Positions 1 to 9,033 of a stretch of DNA of 64,000 nt are shown here, in pieces. Each line of letters opens with the position of its first letter. The first letter of the stretch is position 1. The notes beneath the pieces are model-generated. The model saw only the letters and a list, made by a program, of their open reading frames with translations. It had not been told where the DNA came from and did no database searches. The position numbers were made by a program, and so were the translations under genes. Source of the DNA: CAWARU01 sp963784575 (GTDB taxonomy: Bacteria; Pseudomonadota; Gammaproteobacteria; UBA6186; Azoamicaceae); contig CAWARU010000001.1 of assembly GCA_963784575.1 (NCBI GenBank), positions 1,426,001 to 1,490,000 on the forward strand. The letters run 5' to 3'.

Positions 1-529
1 AATTGTATGCTTTGGATTGGTTTTGAATGGATGAGTAAATGGAGTGGGCATCTTTGAATTTGGGAAAGATCAGTCGTTCAAAGTTTTGCATGACATCATG
101 ATAATTCAATCTCAGAAATGTTAAGAAATCATTTTTGATATCTTCAAAGTTAAATTTCCCTTTCTCCCATTTGATTGCGAGCTCTAATACTTGTTTATAC
201 ACTTCATAATGCTTCTCCATGCGCAGAGAGGCATCAGCATATTGCTTGCTCTGGGTATAGGAATGCATAATTGCATCAGACAATAGCCAGGCATACAGAG
301 TAGTCATATCGATCTCACCTTCGATACCATCCTTAAAATGACTAAAACGCTCCTCTGCTTCCTCCTTATCGTCTTTTTTGAGATATTCCTTTTCGAGTGC
401 CCATGCTTCAACTGTGGATCTCAGGTACGCTTTTGGCCGAAGATGCTCGCTGATATGCATCAGCATTGCAAGTATTGTTTTAAATCGTGGTATTGCTTCT
501 TTAAAATCTTCAACGCTATTAATTATCAT
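1..529 (-). CDS. Unrecognised helical protein, 3'-truncated by the window edge
   Basis: Reading the minus strand from an ATG at 527-529 gives 176 codons with no stop before the left edge. The start (MIINSVEDF) is preceded by an AGGGTG Shine-Dalgarno-like sequence at good spacing. The product is rich in Lys, Glu and aromatic residues and looks all-helical and soluble, with no signal peptide or membrane segment and no motif I recognise. A short plus-strand frame within it (338-574) is a shadow. Neighbours do not help: it lies 428 bp downstream of dnaX, where many gammaproteobacteria have ybaB and recR instead. No function is proposed. Coding status is supported by the long uninterrupted frame and RBS. 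Confidence 0.7.
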   Translation of the reverse strand, partial: MIINSVEDFKEAIPRFKTILAMLMHISEHLRPKAYLRSTVEAWALEKEYLKKDDKEEAEERFSHFKDGIEGEIDMTTLYAWLLSDAIMHSYTQSKQYADASLRMEKHYEVYKQVLELAIKWEKGKFNFEDIKNDFLTFLRLNYHDVMQNFERLIFPKFKDAHSIYSSIQNQSKAYN

Positions 530-957
530 TTACACACCCTAATCTTGGAACTTCTTAGATTATTCAAACATTAAAATCATTCAATATTCATAATTTTTCG
601 TAATATTTCATCAAATTTCCTTATTATCATTTCTCAGTATTCCATTACTACTCACTCAACACAAATTCTCCTGGATTGCTTCAAAACTCATTAAAATTTG
701 GTCAGAAAATTCGGTTTGATTTCATTATATTCCTAATATTCCTATATGGTACTATTTATACCTGATTCGAGTTAAGGTAGCAACTAGAATAAATCTTATA
801 ATCCTATTCCTATACAGATAATTAAGAAATAAAACTGAATTAATTTACAGTATCTTCAGCTTTATTGTATGTAAGTTAATTAGCTAATTAATATAAATTC
901 AGCTTTAATGATATTTCTTTACTTGCCTTTAACCCATACTTCACTTTAACCGATACT
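530..957. other. AT-rich intergenic region with palindrome and direct repeats
   Basis: No gene is visible here. It contains a perfect 16-bp palindrome (TTAATTAGCTAATTAA, 876-891). Two near-identical 13-mers flank it (TTCAGCTTTATTG at 855-867 and TTCAGCTTTAATG at 898-910), 43 bp apart. The region probably holds the promoter of the unrecognised gene to the left and the 3' end of the dnaX transcript. An operator role for the palindrome is inference only. Confidence 0.4.
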
Positions 958-2628
958 TCATTTGTCTTTAACCGACACCTCTTCAAGCACCGCATCAAAC
1001 ATCTGCATTAAATTTTGTACTTTTGGATCAGACTCTATTGTTTTTCTGGCATTCTGATAGGCTTTTTCTTGCAATTGCTTATTGTGTTCCGCAGCTGTGA
1101 TGCCAACACCGGTACCAATGGTAATTTGTAAGCGAACATCAACATTAAAATGCTGCTTTATTGCTTCAGATAATCTTTCTTCATAGCGCTTATTGTATAT
1201 AGGACGCTTGGATTCATCTAAAATGAGATGAATCAGATTAGGAGACCAAATTTTTACGGTACAATGTTGTGCAAATTCTTTGGCAAGACCATTTAAATTT
1301 AAACGCGGAATAAGATTCAGCCATTCTGTTTCAATCTTTTGTGTATTTACATTGACATTTATATCATTGGTAGGTTCATGGCTGGCTGCTTTTGCTGGTT
1401 CATTTATAACTACTTTAGCTTCTTCATTCGTGCTCGCTTTATTCGCGCTCGCTTTTGCTTGGTCCTTCATGACTACTGACGAAGCTACTGACTCTGCAGC
1501 TACAGCTGCCGCTGCAACTGCAACAGGTTGAAAAGCAAGCATTCGCAATAAAACCATCTCAAATCCCATCTTAGAATTGGGAGCAAAAGGAAGATCGCGC
1601 TGCCCTAACAAACCAATTTGATAGTAGAGCTGTAGATCTTCTGATTTGAGCGCCTTTGCAAACTCCAAAATAACCTCTGGTTCAACAATGCCTTCATAGG
1701 ATTCTGAAGCGTATTCAGGCACTTTTTGTGCAATTGCAATCTGGTGGATAAGACTTAAGAGTTCGGAGAGCACCATGCCAAAATCAGAAACGCAATCATA
1801 CAAATATGAAATCTCCTGCATGACTTTACTGGCATTGTTTGCGATAAGCGCTCTAAAGAGTGCCAGCAAATGGCCCTTGGGTGAATAGCCCAACATAGCG
1901 CGTACTTTTTCAGCGAGGATTTCTCCCTGTCCGAAGGCTATTGCTTGATCGAGCAGACTCAGAGCATCTCGAATACTACCCTCACTCGACCCAGCTATGA
2001 TATGCAAAGCCTCCATTTCGAATTTTGAAACAGCTTCCTCCCCCAAAACAAATTGTAAATGCGAGGCAATTTGCTTTGGCTGCAATCGATGCAAATGAAA
2101 CTGCAGGCAACGCGATAAAATGGTCAGCGGCAATTTCTGGGGATCTGTGGTTGCTAATAAGAACTTCACATGTGCTGGCGGCTCTTCCAAGGTTTTCAAT
2201 AGAGCATTGAAACTGTGCGTTGAAAGCATATGAACTTCGTCGATCAAATAAATTTTAAAACGGCCAGAAGTTGGCAAATATTGTACGTTTTCTAAGAGCT
2301 CGCGGGTATCTTCGACTTTGGTGCGAGAGGCAGCATCCACTTCTATGAGATCCACAAAGCGCCCTTCATCTATTGAGAGGCAGGCACTGCATTTACCGCA
2401 GGGATTGGCTGAAATACCGTGTTCACAGTTCAGACACTTGGCTAAAATTCGCGCTAAGCTCGTTTTTCCAACGCCGCGTGTACCCGTAAATAAATAAGCG
2501 TGATGCAAGCGTTTTGTTTCTAGTGCATTACTCAAAGCGCGTAATGTGCCTTCCTGCCCAACCACCGCTTGAAAAGTTTTGGGTCTATAACGTCTAGCGA
2601 GAGCGATTTGAATTATTTCTTTAGGCAT
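958..2628 (-). CDS. dnaX: DNA polymerase III subunit tau (DnaX)
   Basis: This is the clamp-loader ATPase subunit of DNA polymerase III. The N-terminal AAA+ domain shows Walker A GTRGVGKTS, a zinc-binding cluster with four Cys (CLNC...CGKCSAC), Walker B-type DEVHMLS, and a sensor region ending LSRCLQFHL. An Ala-rich linker (about residues 370-420) and a C-terminal tau-specific domain follow. I start it at ATG 2626-2628 (MPKEIIQ), giving 556 aa. The frame stays open upstream to 2868, but those 80 codons are the 4.5S RNA gene and its leader. Compared with E. coli tau (643 aa) the linker is shorter. I see no A6G slippery site in the expected place, so a gamma form by canonical frameshifting is not evident. 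Confidence 0.95.
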   Translation of the reverse strand: MPKEIIQIALARRYRPKTFQAVVGQEGTLRALSNALETKRLHHAYLFTGTRGVGKTSLARILAKCLNCEHGISANPCGKCSACLSIDEGRFVDLIEVDAASRTKVEDTRELLENVQYLPTSGRFKIYLIDEVHMLSTHSFNALLKTLEEPPAHVKFLLATTDPQKLPLTILSRCLQFHLHRLQPKQIASHLQFVLGEEAVSKFEMEALHIIAGSSEGSIRDALSLLDQAIAFGQGEILAEKVRAMLGYSPKGHLLALFRALIANNASKVMQEISYLYDCVSDFGMVLSELLSLIHQIAIAQKVPEYASESYEGIVEPEVILEFAKALKSEDLQLYYQIGLLGQRDLPFAPNSKMGFEMVLLRMLAFQPVAVAAAAVAAESVASSVVMKDQAKASANKASTNEEAKVVINEPAKAASHEPTNDINVNVNTQKIETEWLNLIPRLNLNGLAKEFAQHCTVKIWSPNLIHLILDESKRPIYNKRYEERLSEAIKQHFNVDVRLQITIGTGVGITAAEHNKQLQEKAYQNARKTIESDPKVQNLMQMFDAVLEEVSVKDK

Positions 2629-2653
2629 TATCACGCAACCGTACAGCTCTGTC

Positions 2654-2692
2654 GTGGAACCACTGTGAAACCACTCATGATGGTGGAACCAC
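2654..2692 (-). repeat. Three copies of GTGGTTYCAC between ffs and dnaX
   Basis: On the minus strand the decamer GTGGTTCCAC occurs at 2683-2692 and 2654-2663, with the variant GTGGTTTCAC at 2665-2674. Each unit is almost self-complementary (GTGG/CCAC arms), so the first and third copies could pair around the second. The array sits after the 4.5S RNA 3' end and just before the dnaX start. It could act in ffs 3' processing or termination, or affect dnaX translation; that role is inferred. Confidence 0.45.
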
Positions 2693-2715
2693 ATAATTAA
2701 GGAGATAATTAAGGA

Positions 2716-2825
2716 GGCAATCCCAACAGCCGCACCTCGGCACCCGAAGTCACTACTACCGTTGCTCCCTTCCGGGCCTGGCGGAGTTTGTAGCATTTCG
2801 TCGCGAGGGGACCGATGGGACCGCC
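2716..2825 (-). ncRNA. ffs: 4.5S RNA of the signal recognition particle
   Basis: The minus strand carries the SRP RNA hallmark GCCAGGCCCGGAAGGGAGCA, the Ffh-binding domain with the GGAA-type loop, flanked by pairing arms. The termini pair over 10 bp (GGCGGTCCCA with TGGGATTGCC, with G-U pairs), which sets both ends and gives about 110 nt, close to the 114 nt of E. coli 4.5S RNA. It lies within the artificially long dnaX reading frame. As I recall, ffs next to dnaX also occurs in other gammaproteobacteria such as Pseudomonas. Confidence 0.92.
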
Positions 2826-2831
2826 ATCGAA

Positions 2832-2865
2832 ATGATAGTGTATCAGATTCCGAGCATTTTCTCAG
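2832..2865 (-). promoter_or_regulatory. Probable sigma-70 promoter of ffs
   Basis: Reading the minus strand, a -10-like TATCAT (2832-2837, 5/6 to consensus) lies 6 nt before the predicted RNA 5' end, as expected for the transcription start. An alternative -10, TACACT (2837-2842), is 17 bp from a -35-like CTGAGA (2860-2865). Either could drive ffs and possibly dnaX. Confidence 0.45.
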
Positions 2866-2991
2866 CATTTCATAACCGCTGGTTACGCGGCAGCAGCCGA
2901 TTAAAATTGTAAAAATTGGGTAAGATCACTTAATAATAAGCTACTCGTGCCATGCAATTTTCACTGGTAGTTAAATTAATAGCTTATACGA

Positions 2992-3512
2992 TTATTGGGA
3001 ATGACTTGGAAGATTACTAGAGTTACCAGAAAGTTGATCCAACATACCTTTTAGCTCATTCCTAGATTTTTTTGTCAATATTATCAGATCGCCCACCGCT
3101 CCTGCTTCCAATGCTCTCGCAGCAGTTTCCTCATCTGCCAGGATCAAAACATTTTTCCGCAAGGAACGAATATTTCTGATAAGCGTCTTAATTTGATCCT
3201 TATTCTAATATTCTTTTTAGACAAAAGGATACCCGCAATGTTTGGGTGCTGCAGCAATTGTACTTCTTCAAAGCTCATTTCTGATCCTTCCAAATCCATG
3301 ATAACAGAACCGAGTTTCTTGGGTGAGGTAGAAGATTTTAAAGTAACAACTTTAAAATCAAGATTGCCAGGATTTTGTATGACAACTTCATTCTTTTGAT
3401 TTCTTTCTGAATAGTCTTTTAAAAAATAAGTCAGTAGGGAACACGCAAAGACAATAATTACAAAACTGATCTTGCGTCCTAAAGATCGGATATTATTATG
3501 CGCTTTCATCAA
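2992..3512 (-). pseudogene. Degenerate NagZ-like fragment with an N-terminal membrane anchor
   Basis: The first frame (from 3512) has a hydrophobic anchor at about residues 15-30. It is followed by a stretch like the NagZ N-terminus: E. coli PVMLDVEGYELDAEEREIL matches here as SVIMDLEGSEMSFEEVQLL, then HPNIAGILLSKKN. Near 3201-3210 the frame breaks. In the next frame KDQIKTLIRNIRSLRKNVLI continues the NagZ match, then ALEAGAVGDLIILTKKS resembles the NagZ C-terminal part, ending at TAA 2992-2994. The catalytic middle of NagZ (beta-N-acetylglucosaminidase) is missing, so this is an internally deleted, frameshifted relic of about 172 residues. Its ATG overlaps the stop of the upstream epimerase gene (ATGA type). 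Homology is judged by eye. Confidence 0.6.
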
Positions 3513-4477
3513 ACTCTCCTTTCTCTTGAATTTTCAATCATTGAGGGTAACACTCTAGATAAGTTATCTTTTGGCTTCCAATCCAAATCCCGGCAAATTT
3601 CCTCATTACTAAAATATGCTGAACCCAGTAATCGTTCATAAAGGGACGGTGAAAAACAAGATAGCAAGGATTTTAAGATCCATGCAGGAACTGACCATTT
3701 CACTGGTTTAAGGTTCAAAGTTTCTCTCATTGCATCATAGACAGTGCGAGTAGAATATGGAATTCCATCCGTTAAGGTATAAATTTTACCATTTGATATT
3801 TTGTGATCAGTGAGATTATCGTTAGAAAAATTTTGATTTGATAGATTTTCCGCCACTAAAATGCATGCATCAACAACATCATCGACACTTATCATCGATC
3901 TCTTATTACCAGTCTCTGGAATGGGAGGAAACCAACCTGTTTTGATCGCTTGGATCATGTTTGCTAAATTTCCTTTAATACCTGGACCATAAACTAATGC
4001 GGGCCGCAATATTGCGACATTACGATTAAATTTTCTACCAAACTCTAATACCAAATCTTCTGCTGCGCGCTTTGATCTCCCATAATCATCAGCCCGTGAA
4101 TCCTCATACGCTGCTTTAATACTGCTGAAATAAATAAAAGTCTGAACATTCGATTGCTGTGCCAGTGCAAGTACTTGTCGAGTCGCTTCTATGTTGATTT
4201 TCGAATATTGATCTTTTGCTGCAGTAGCATGTGCAATACCAGCCAAATGAATGACGGTATCAATTCCTTGCATAAGATTGGCAGGAAGCTTCGCATCTTG
4301 AATGTTGTTAAAATCAAAAACAGCTATTTCATCAAAATCAGTAAAATTGTTAAAAACAAAACTGGTATCAACCACAACATCGCGGAGTAGCGCGCGTATC
4401 CACTGTTTTCGTTCTTTTAGGCGGCGACAGAGCTGTTTGCCGATAAAGCCTCTGGCACCTGTTATTAAATATCTCAT
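3509..4477 (-). CDS. NAD-dependent nucleotide-sugar epimerase/dehydratase (extended SDR)
   Basis: This 322-aa protein has a Rossmann start LITGARGFIG (GxxGxxG) and the SDR catalytic pair in YGRSK (Tyr-x-x-x-Lys). VIHLAGIA, FSSIKAA and LRPALVYGPG are typical of the UDP-hexose 4-epimerase/reductase branch found in O-antigen clusters. Substrate cannot be read from sequence. It is cytoplasmic. Its stop overlaps the start of the nagZ-like relic, so the two were probably cotranscribed, and it diverges from the membrane-protein gene at 4645. The ATG at 4475-4477 gives a complete N-terminus with the glycine motif at residues 7-13. Confidence 0.85.
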   Translation of the reverse strand: MRYLITGARGFIGKQLCRRLKERKQWIRALLRDVVVDTSFVFNNFTDFDEIAVFDFNNIQDAKLPANLMQGIDTVIHLAGIAHATAAKDQYSKINIEATRQVLALAQQSNVQTFIYFSSIKAAYEDSRADDYGRSKRAAEDLVLEFGRKFNRNVAILRPALVYGPGIKGNLANMIQAIKTGWFPPIPETGNKRSMISVDDVVDACILVAENLSNQNFSNDNLTDHKISNGKIYTLTDGIPYSTRTVYDAMRETLNLKPVKWSVPAWILKSLLSCFSPSLYERLLGSAYFSNEEICRDLDWKPKDNLSRVLPSMIENSRERRV

Positions 4478-4644
4478 CTTACATAAGCTGTCATATGCGG
4501 TGGCGTCCTAGCCAATTATAAATAATCCTACTTAAACCAAAAATAAGTCATTTAACAAAGTTAAACCTTGTCAAATAAGCTAGCACATTATAGTATTGAA
4601 TCTTTATCTCAATCAATTGTACTAATACATGTAAATGCTTTTAA

Positions 4645-6120
4645 ATGTTCTGTAAAAATCACTCTAACAATTCATTACATAATGATGTCCTAAATGATGC
4701 AAAAAAAAGGACTTGTCTACAATCTTGTCTGCAGCAATTTTGTAATGCATGGGGTTTCAGTTTTATTGCCCTTTATCTTGTAGTTTTTATATATCTTGCG
4801 GCCCGCGGCCCAATTCCGGCCCCAGATACCGGAACTTACCTCAATTACAGCCCGCTGCGATCTGCTGTCTATCCCCTAATCTTAAAAGCCAATAGTATTT
4901 TATTTGGTCGAGAAAATTTTTATATTCTATACATTTTGCAAATACTATTCGGATTAATTAGCGTTGTAAAAATTACCACTACGCTTCGAAAATTATTTGA
5001 GATAGATAACTTAACCTTATTTCTAATGACACTGACTTTCCTCTTGCCGTATGGACCTTCTAAATTTGGAAATTATATTTTAACGGAAGGTATTTGCTAC
5101 CCCTTCTTTTTATGGGCTGTATCTTGCCTTTTTGAAGGTATGCTTGGCAAAAATCCAGAACAAAACTTAAAAGAACTGTTAAAATTTTTGGTCTGGACTG
5201 TTTTATTGGTACTGACTCGCAAGCAATTTTTATTTCTATTTCCAGCCTATGCGATTGTGATTGGCTATCTTTGGCTGTATTCAGGTTCCTGGGTGAATAG
5301 CTCTGATTCTTATGTAAACACCCCCAAGCCAGCTCCAAATAAGCGCAAATCCAAAATTACCCTATTAATCATATGCTTTCTGATTAGTATTGTGGCCACG
5401 AACTTATTAGAAAGAACCCTTCACTATATTGAATTCAAAAGATTCAGCATGGTTCCTTTTACTGGAATCCAATTAATTATTGCCCCTATGTTTTTGGCTG
5501 AAGCATCTGATGAAAAATTATTTGATGATCCCCTTGAAAAGAAAATTTTTCAATTAAGCTATGCCAAGATGCAGGAAAACAAATTCAATTGGCAACGGGA
5601 AGATGACAGCCGCTTCAATTCTATCACCCTGTATCATTTTCTAGAAAATTACAACAATATATGTTGGCAAACTCTAGCGCCCATCCTTTATAATGCTGGC
5701 TTAGATCCCTACCAATCCGATGCTCTCACTCTCCACATGGCTTTTCCTCTGATTTTCAAGCATCTTGGTGAGTATCTGCTGTTGATGATTATGAATGTCA
5801 TCTTCAATTCAGGTGGGTTTTATCTAACTATATTCTGCGCTTCTCTAACCATTTTAGCTTTAGCACAACATTTTCTGCCAAAAACATTTGGTATACCTGG
5901 GTATATTGAAATTTCAAAGCGCCTTTCATTACTATGGTTAATAAGCTACTTATTAAGTTGCGGTAATTACATTTTGATTACCTTAGTAGAACCCCTTTTG
6001 ATTCGTTACACCACTTATTCTGAAACTGTGCAAGTGGCTATTTTGCTTATTTTAGCAATTTATGCTTTTAAACCAAAAGCAACCGACACCAAGATTACCA
6101 AGGTTACCGAGGAGATCTGA
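4645..6120 (+). CDS. Polytopic membrane protein, GT-C glycosyltransferase-like
   Basis: The 491-aa product has about ten hydrophobic segments beginning near residue 38. An acidic motif APDTGTY follows the first membrane span, the place where GT-C enzymes using lipid-linked sugars keep their catalytic Asp. It is clearly paralogous to the product of 29653-31096: both share LTEG/LTEA, R(R/K)QFLFL, TNL(L/V)ERT, (V/I)PFTG and a C-terminal PLLxRYTxYxxT. Family membership is inferred from topology and the Asp motif; no named family is certain. It heads an operon with asnB, a GT2 and a methyltransferase, and the asnB RBS overlaps its 3' end. Likely role: transfer of a sugar to the glycan on the periplasmic side. 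Confidence 0.7.
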   Translation: MFCKNHSNNSLHNDVLNDAKKRTCLQSCLQQFCNAWGFSFIALYLVVFIYLAARGPIPAPDTGTYLNYSPLRSAVYPLILKANSILFGRENFYILYILQILFGLISVVKITTTLRKLFEIDNLTLFLMTLTFLLPYGPSKFGNYILTEGICYPFFLWAVSCLFEGMLGKNPEQNLKELLKFLVWTVLLVLTRKQFLFLFPAYAIVIGYLWLYSGSWVNSSDSYVNTPKPAPNKRKSKITLLIICFLISIVATNLLERTLHYIEFKRFSMVPFTGIQLIIAPMFLAEASDEKLFDDPLEKKIFQLSYAKMQENKFNWQREDDSRFNSITLYHFLENYNNICWQTLAPILYNAGLDPYQSDALTLHMAFPLIFKHLGEYLLLMIMNVIFNSGGFYLTIFCASLTILALAQHFLPKTFGIPGYIEISKRLSLLWLISYLLSCGNYILITLVEPLLIRYTTYSETVQVAILLILAIYAFKPKATDTKITKVTEEI

Positions 6121-6124
6121 TATC

Positions 6125-8094
6125 ATGTGCGGCATTGCAGGCAGTCTGATCTGGCAAGAATTTAACTCTGAAAAATCAAAAGAAATTGTGTCATTCATGA
6201 CTCAAAAATTATTGCATCGCGGACCCGATGCTGGCCAAGTTCTTTCACTCGGTTCAATCGTGCTCGGCCATCGCCGTTTATCCATCATAGACACGCAACC
6301 TGGTTCAAATCAACCCATGTGCGACAATACCTCGCGCTATTGGATAGTTTATAACGGTGAAATTTACAATTATCGTGAATTGAGGCGCGAACTCGAACAA
6401 AAAGGCCATCGATTTATCACCCAGAGCGATACCGAAGTGATATTGGAAGCTTGGAAATGTTGGGGAATTTCTTGTTTTAGATAGAATGGTCGGCATGTTT
6501 GCCTTTGCACTTTGGGACAATGTTGATGAAAAACTATTTCTGGCACGAGACCGCATGGGAGAAAAGCCCCTATATTATGCAGCAATACATGAATATCCCA
6601 ATGTCAATTTGGTCTTTGCTTCCGAGTTGAGTGCGCTGCGGCTGCACCCTGCAATTTCTTCAAAAATTAATCCTGATGCCATCAATCAATTCCTATCTCT
6701 GAATTATATTTTAACGAATACCTGTATTTTAGAAGGGGTGGAGAAACTTCCCCCTGCACATTATTTGCTGTTAGAGAAAGGGAAGCCACCTATCGTTAAG
6801 CAGTATTGGGATTTAAGCTCAGTTTTTCTTCAAAAAGCAAATCAACCGCAGCAAAACTTTCAAAATCGACACAATCATCAAAATCACCAATTTCACCAAC
6901 ATTCCCAAACCGCCCTACAATTACAAAACATTTTACAGGATTCCGTGTCGCATCAAACCATCAGCGACGTCCCCCTAGGGGCTTTTTTAAGCGGCGGCAT
7001 TGATTCTTCCAGTATCGTTGCTGCAATGACAAAGCATCAAACCTCGAAATTGACAAAAACCTTCAGCATCGGATTTCATGAAAAATCTTATAATGAATTG
7101 GCGGACAGCAGTTTTGTAGCGGATCATCTAGGCGTATCACATCATACCAAGATTGTGGATGTGGATATGGCAAATACTCTGCCGCAAATTGTCAAATCCT
7201 ATGATGAACCCTTTGCAGACAGCTCCATGATCCCCACCTATTTTTTAGCTCAATTTTCAAGAGAAACTGTTACAGTCTGCCTTTCAGGCGATGGGGGAGA
7301 TGAATTATTTGCAGGCTATGAAACTTATGCAGCCAATAAATATCGCTCTATTATGAATTTGCTGCCTGGGAACACGGTCCGAGCGCTCGGTTGGCTCATC
7401 GAAAAAGCACTGCCCGTTTCCCATAACAAAGTAAGCCTTGATTATAAATTAAAGAAATTTTTTCAAGGCTGCCTTTTTGATTATCAAAGAGCCCATTATT
7501 TTTGGAGAACAGTTTTCACGGAATCCGAAAAAGTAAACCTGTTAAAACCAGAATGCCGCGAACTGGTCTTGAAACACGATCCTTTCTTTGAATTCAAGCG
7601 TCATTTCGATGTGGTAAAAGATTGTCATCCACTGGATCAAGCAAGTTATGTTGATATTAAAACCTGGCTGCCTGATGATATCTTAGTCAAAGTCGATCGT
7701 GCCACCATGGCACATTCGCTAGAGTCTCGTGCGCCCTTTTTAGACCATCGCTTGGTGGAATTCGCAGCAGCACTTCCTGCCAATTGGAAGATGAAAGGTT
7801 TTAACAAAAAATATATTTTGAAGCAAAGCCAAAAATCCGAGTTACCGCAGAGTGTTCTTTATAAGCGCAAGCAAGGTTTCAATGCGCCGATTTCCCCTTG
7901 GTTAACTGGAAAGTTGCAGGCCTTGGCTCAAGAGAAATAACACTCGATGGAGCACATAGTTCACAAGAGGTTTGCAGGAATGGTTTCAAAAATCAGCGAT
8001 TGAGGAACTTTGGCAGCAGCATTTGTCAGGCCGAATGGATTATGGTTTGAAGTTGTTTGGCTTAACATGCCTTGGATTGTGGTTGAATTCCTGA
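6125..8094 (+). pseudogene. AsnB-type glutamine amidotransferase, frame broken three times
   Basis: The start MCGIAGS leaves the catalytic Cys2 after Met removal, and GAGGAGAT lies upstream as RBS. The glutaminase domain (about 1-190) shows HRGPDAG and YNGEIYN. The synthetase domain shows the PP-loop SGGIDSS and CLSGDGGDELFAGY. Three single-base events break the frame: one extra base at 6475-6479, one T lost near 7938, and one T lost at 7971-7973. Correcting all three gives 1971 nt, or 656 aa, exactly the length of the intact AsnB at 51711-53681, and ends in EWFQKS...EELWQQHLSG...LWLNS as the family does. In a glycan locus such proteins typically amidate uronic acids (WbpS-like). Confidence 0.85.
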
Positions 8095-8159
8095 TAAAAT
8101 GTGAATACTTTGGTTTTTTTAACGATTTTCAAATTTTGAATATAAGAGAGACTTGAAAT

Positions 8160-9029
8160 ATGATCAGTATTGTAATACCAGCATTCAATGAAGAAAATGC
8201 AATAACAGAAACCGTCGCCGAAATTCGCAGAGTTATTGCCAGTCACAATGTTACAGATTTTAAAAATTATGAAATCATCATTGTTAATGATGGCTCAACC
8301 GATTCCACCGGAAAAATAATTGAAAATCTTGATGTTACCGTTATCAACCATCCGCATCAAATTGGCTATGGCCGTTCATTGAAAGATGGTATTCGACTTG
8401 CGCGTTTCGATACCATAGTCATTACGGATGCAGAATCTCACTTATCCTTTCACCGAAGTACCTAAACTCTTAGAAGAGTATCATAAAGGCTTTGATATGG
8501 TAGTCGGTGCACGAACTGGTGAACATTATCGAGAATCCAATCTCAAATCTCCACTTCGAAAAATTCTAAAATTTTTGGTGGAGTTCACAGCTGGTCGCAA
8601 AGTGCCAGACGTCAATTCGGGACTGCGAGTATTCTCCAAAACTACTATTATTGCCTATCTCAATCATTTGTGCGATACTTTCAGTTTTACCACTTCCATG
8701 ACATTAGCCTACATGATGACCGGCAAGTTTGTGAAGTATATTCCGATTCCATATGATAAACGCGAAGGCAAGTCAAAAGTGCGCTTATTTAGAGATTCTC
8801 TGCGAACTTTACAATACATTTTACAAGCCATTAATTATTATAATCCCATCAAAATTTTTCTCTCGTTTGCAGCCCTGTGTATTTTCTTCTCAATCATCGG
8901 ATTTAGTATCTAGCATTTTTGGGGCTTCAAATTGGCTACATCCTTGGTATTGGTGGTCTACTTGCTGCATTGCTATCCTTTTGTTTTGGCTTAACTGCCG
9001 ATTTATTAAAGCAAATAATGAATAAGTAA
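8160..9029 (+). pseudogene. GT2 glycosyltransferase (DPM-like) with C-terminal membrane helices, two indels
   Basis: The GT-A start SIVIPAFNEENAI, the NDGSTDST motif and the ITDAD position identify a family 2 glycosyltransferase of the dolichyl-phosphate-mannose/undecaprenyl-phosphate glycosyltransferase type. The C-terminus carries two hydrophobic helices. At 8434-8435 an extra A (GCAGATCTC to GCAGAATCTC) breaks the TDADLTYP motif, and near 8910 one C is missing. With both repaired the gene is 870 nt (289 aa), ending in LLKQIMNK with TAA 9027-9029. It probably charges a polyprenyl phosphate with a sugar that the GT-C-like proteins here could use. It stops 4 nt before the next gene, so the operon is tight. 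Confidence 0.85.
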
Positions 9030-9033
9030 TTCA

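Noticed and set aside
338..574. Plus-strand 78-aa frame near the left edge
   Set aside because: It lies opposite a 176-codon minus-strand frame that has a good RBS and runs off the window.
1280..1531. Plus-strand 83-aa frame inside dnaX
   Set aside because: Shadow of the Ala-rich dnaX linker; no RBS, low-complexity composition.
958..2628. Canonical A6G slippery site for the gamma form of DnaX
   Set aside because: No AAAAAAG was found in the right phase near residue 430; the only A5G run is near the C-terminus in a normal codon context.
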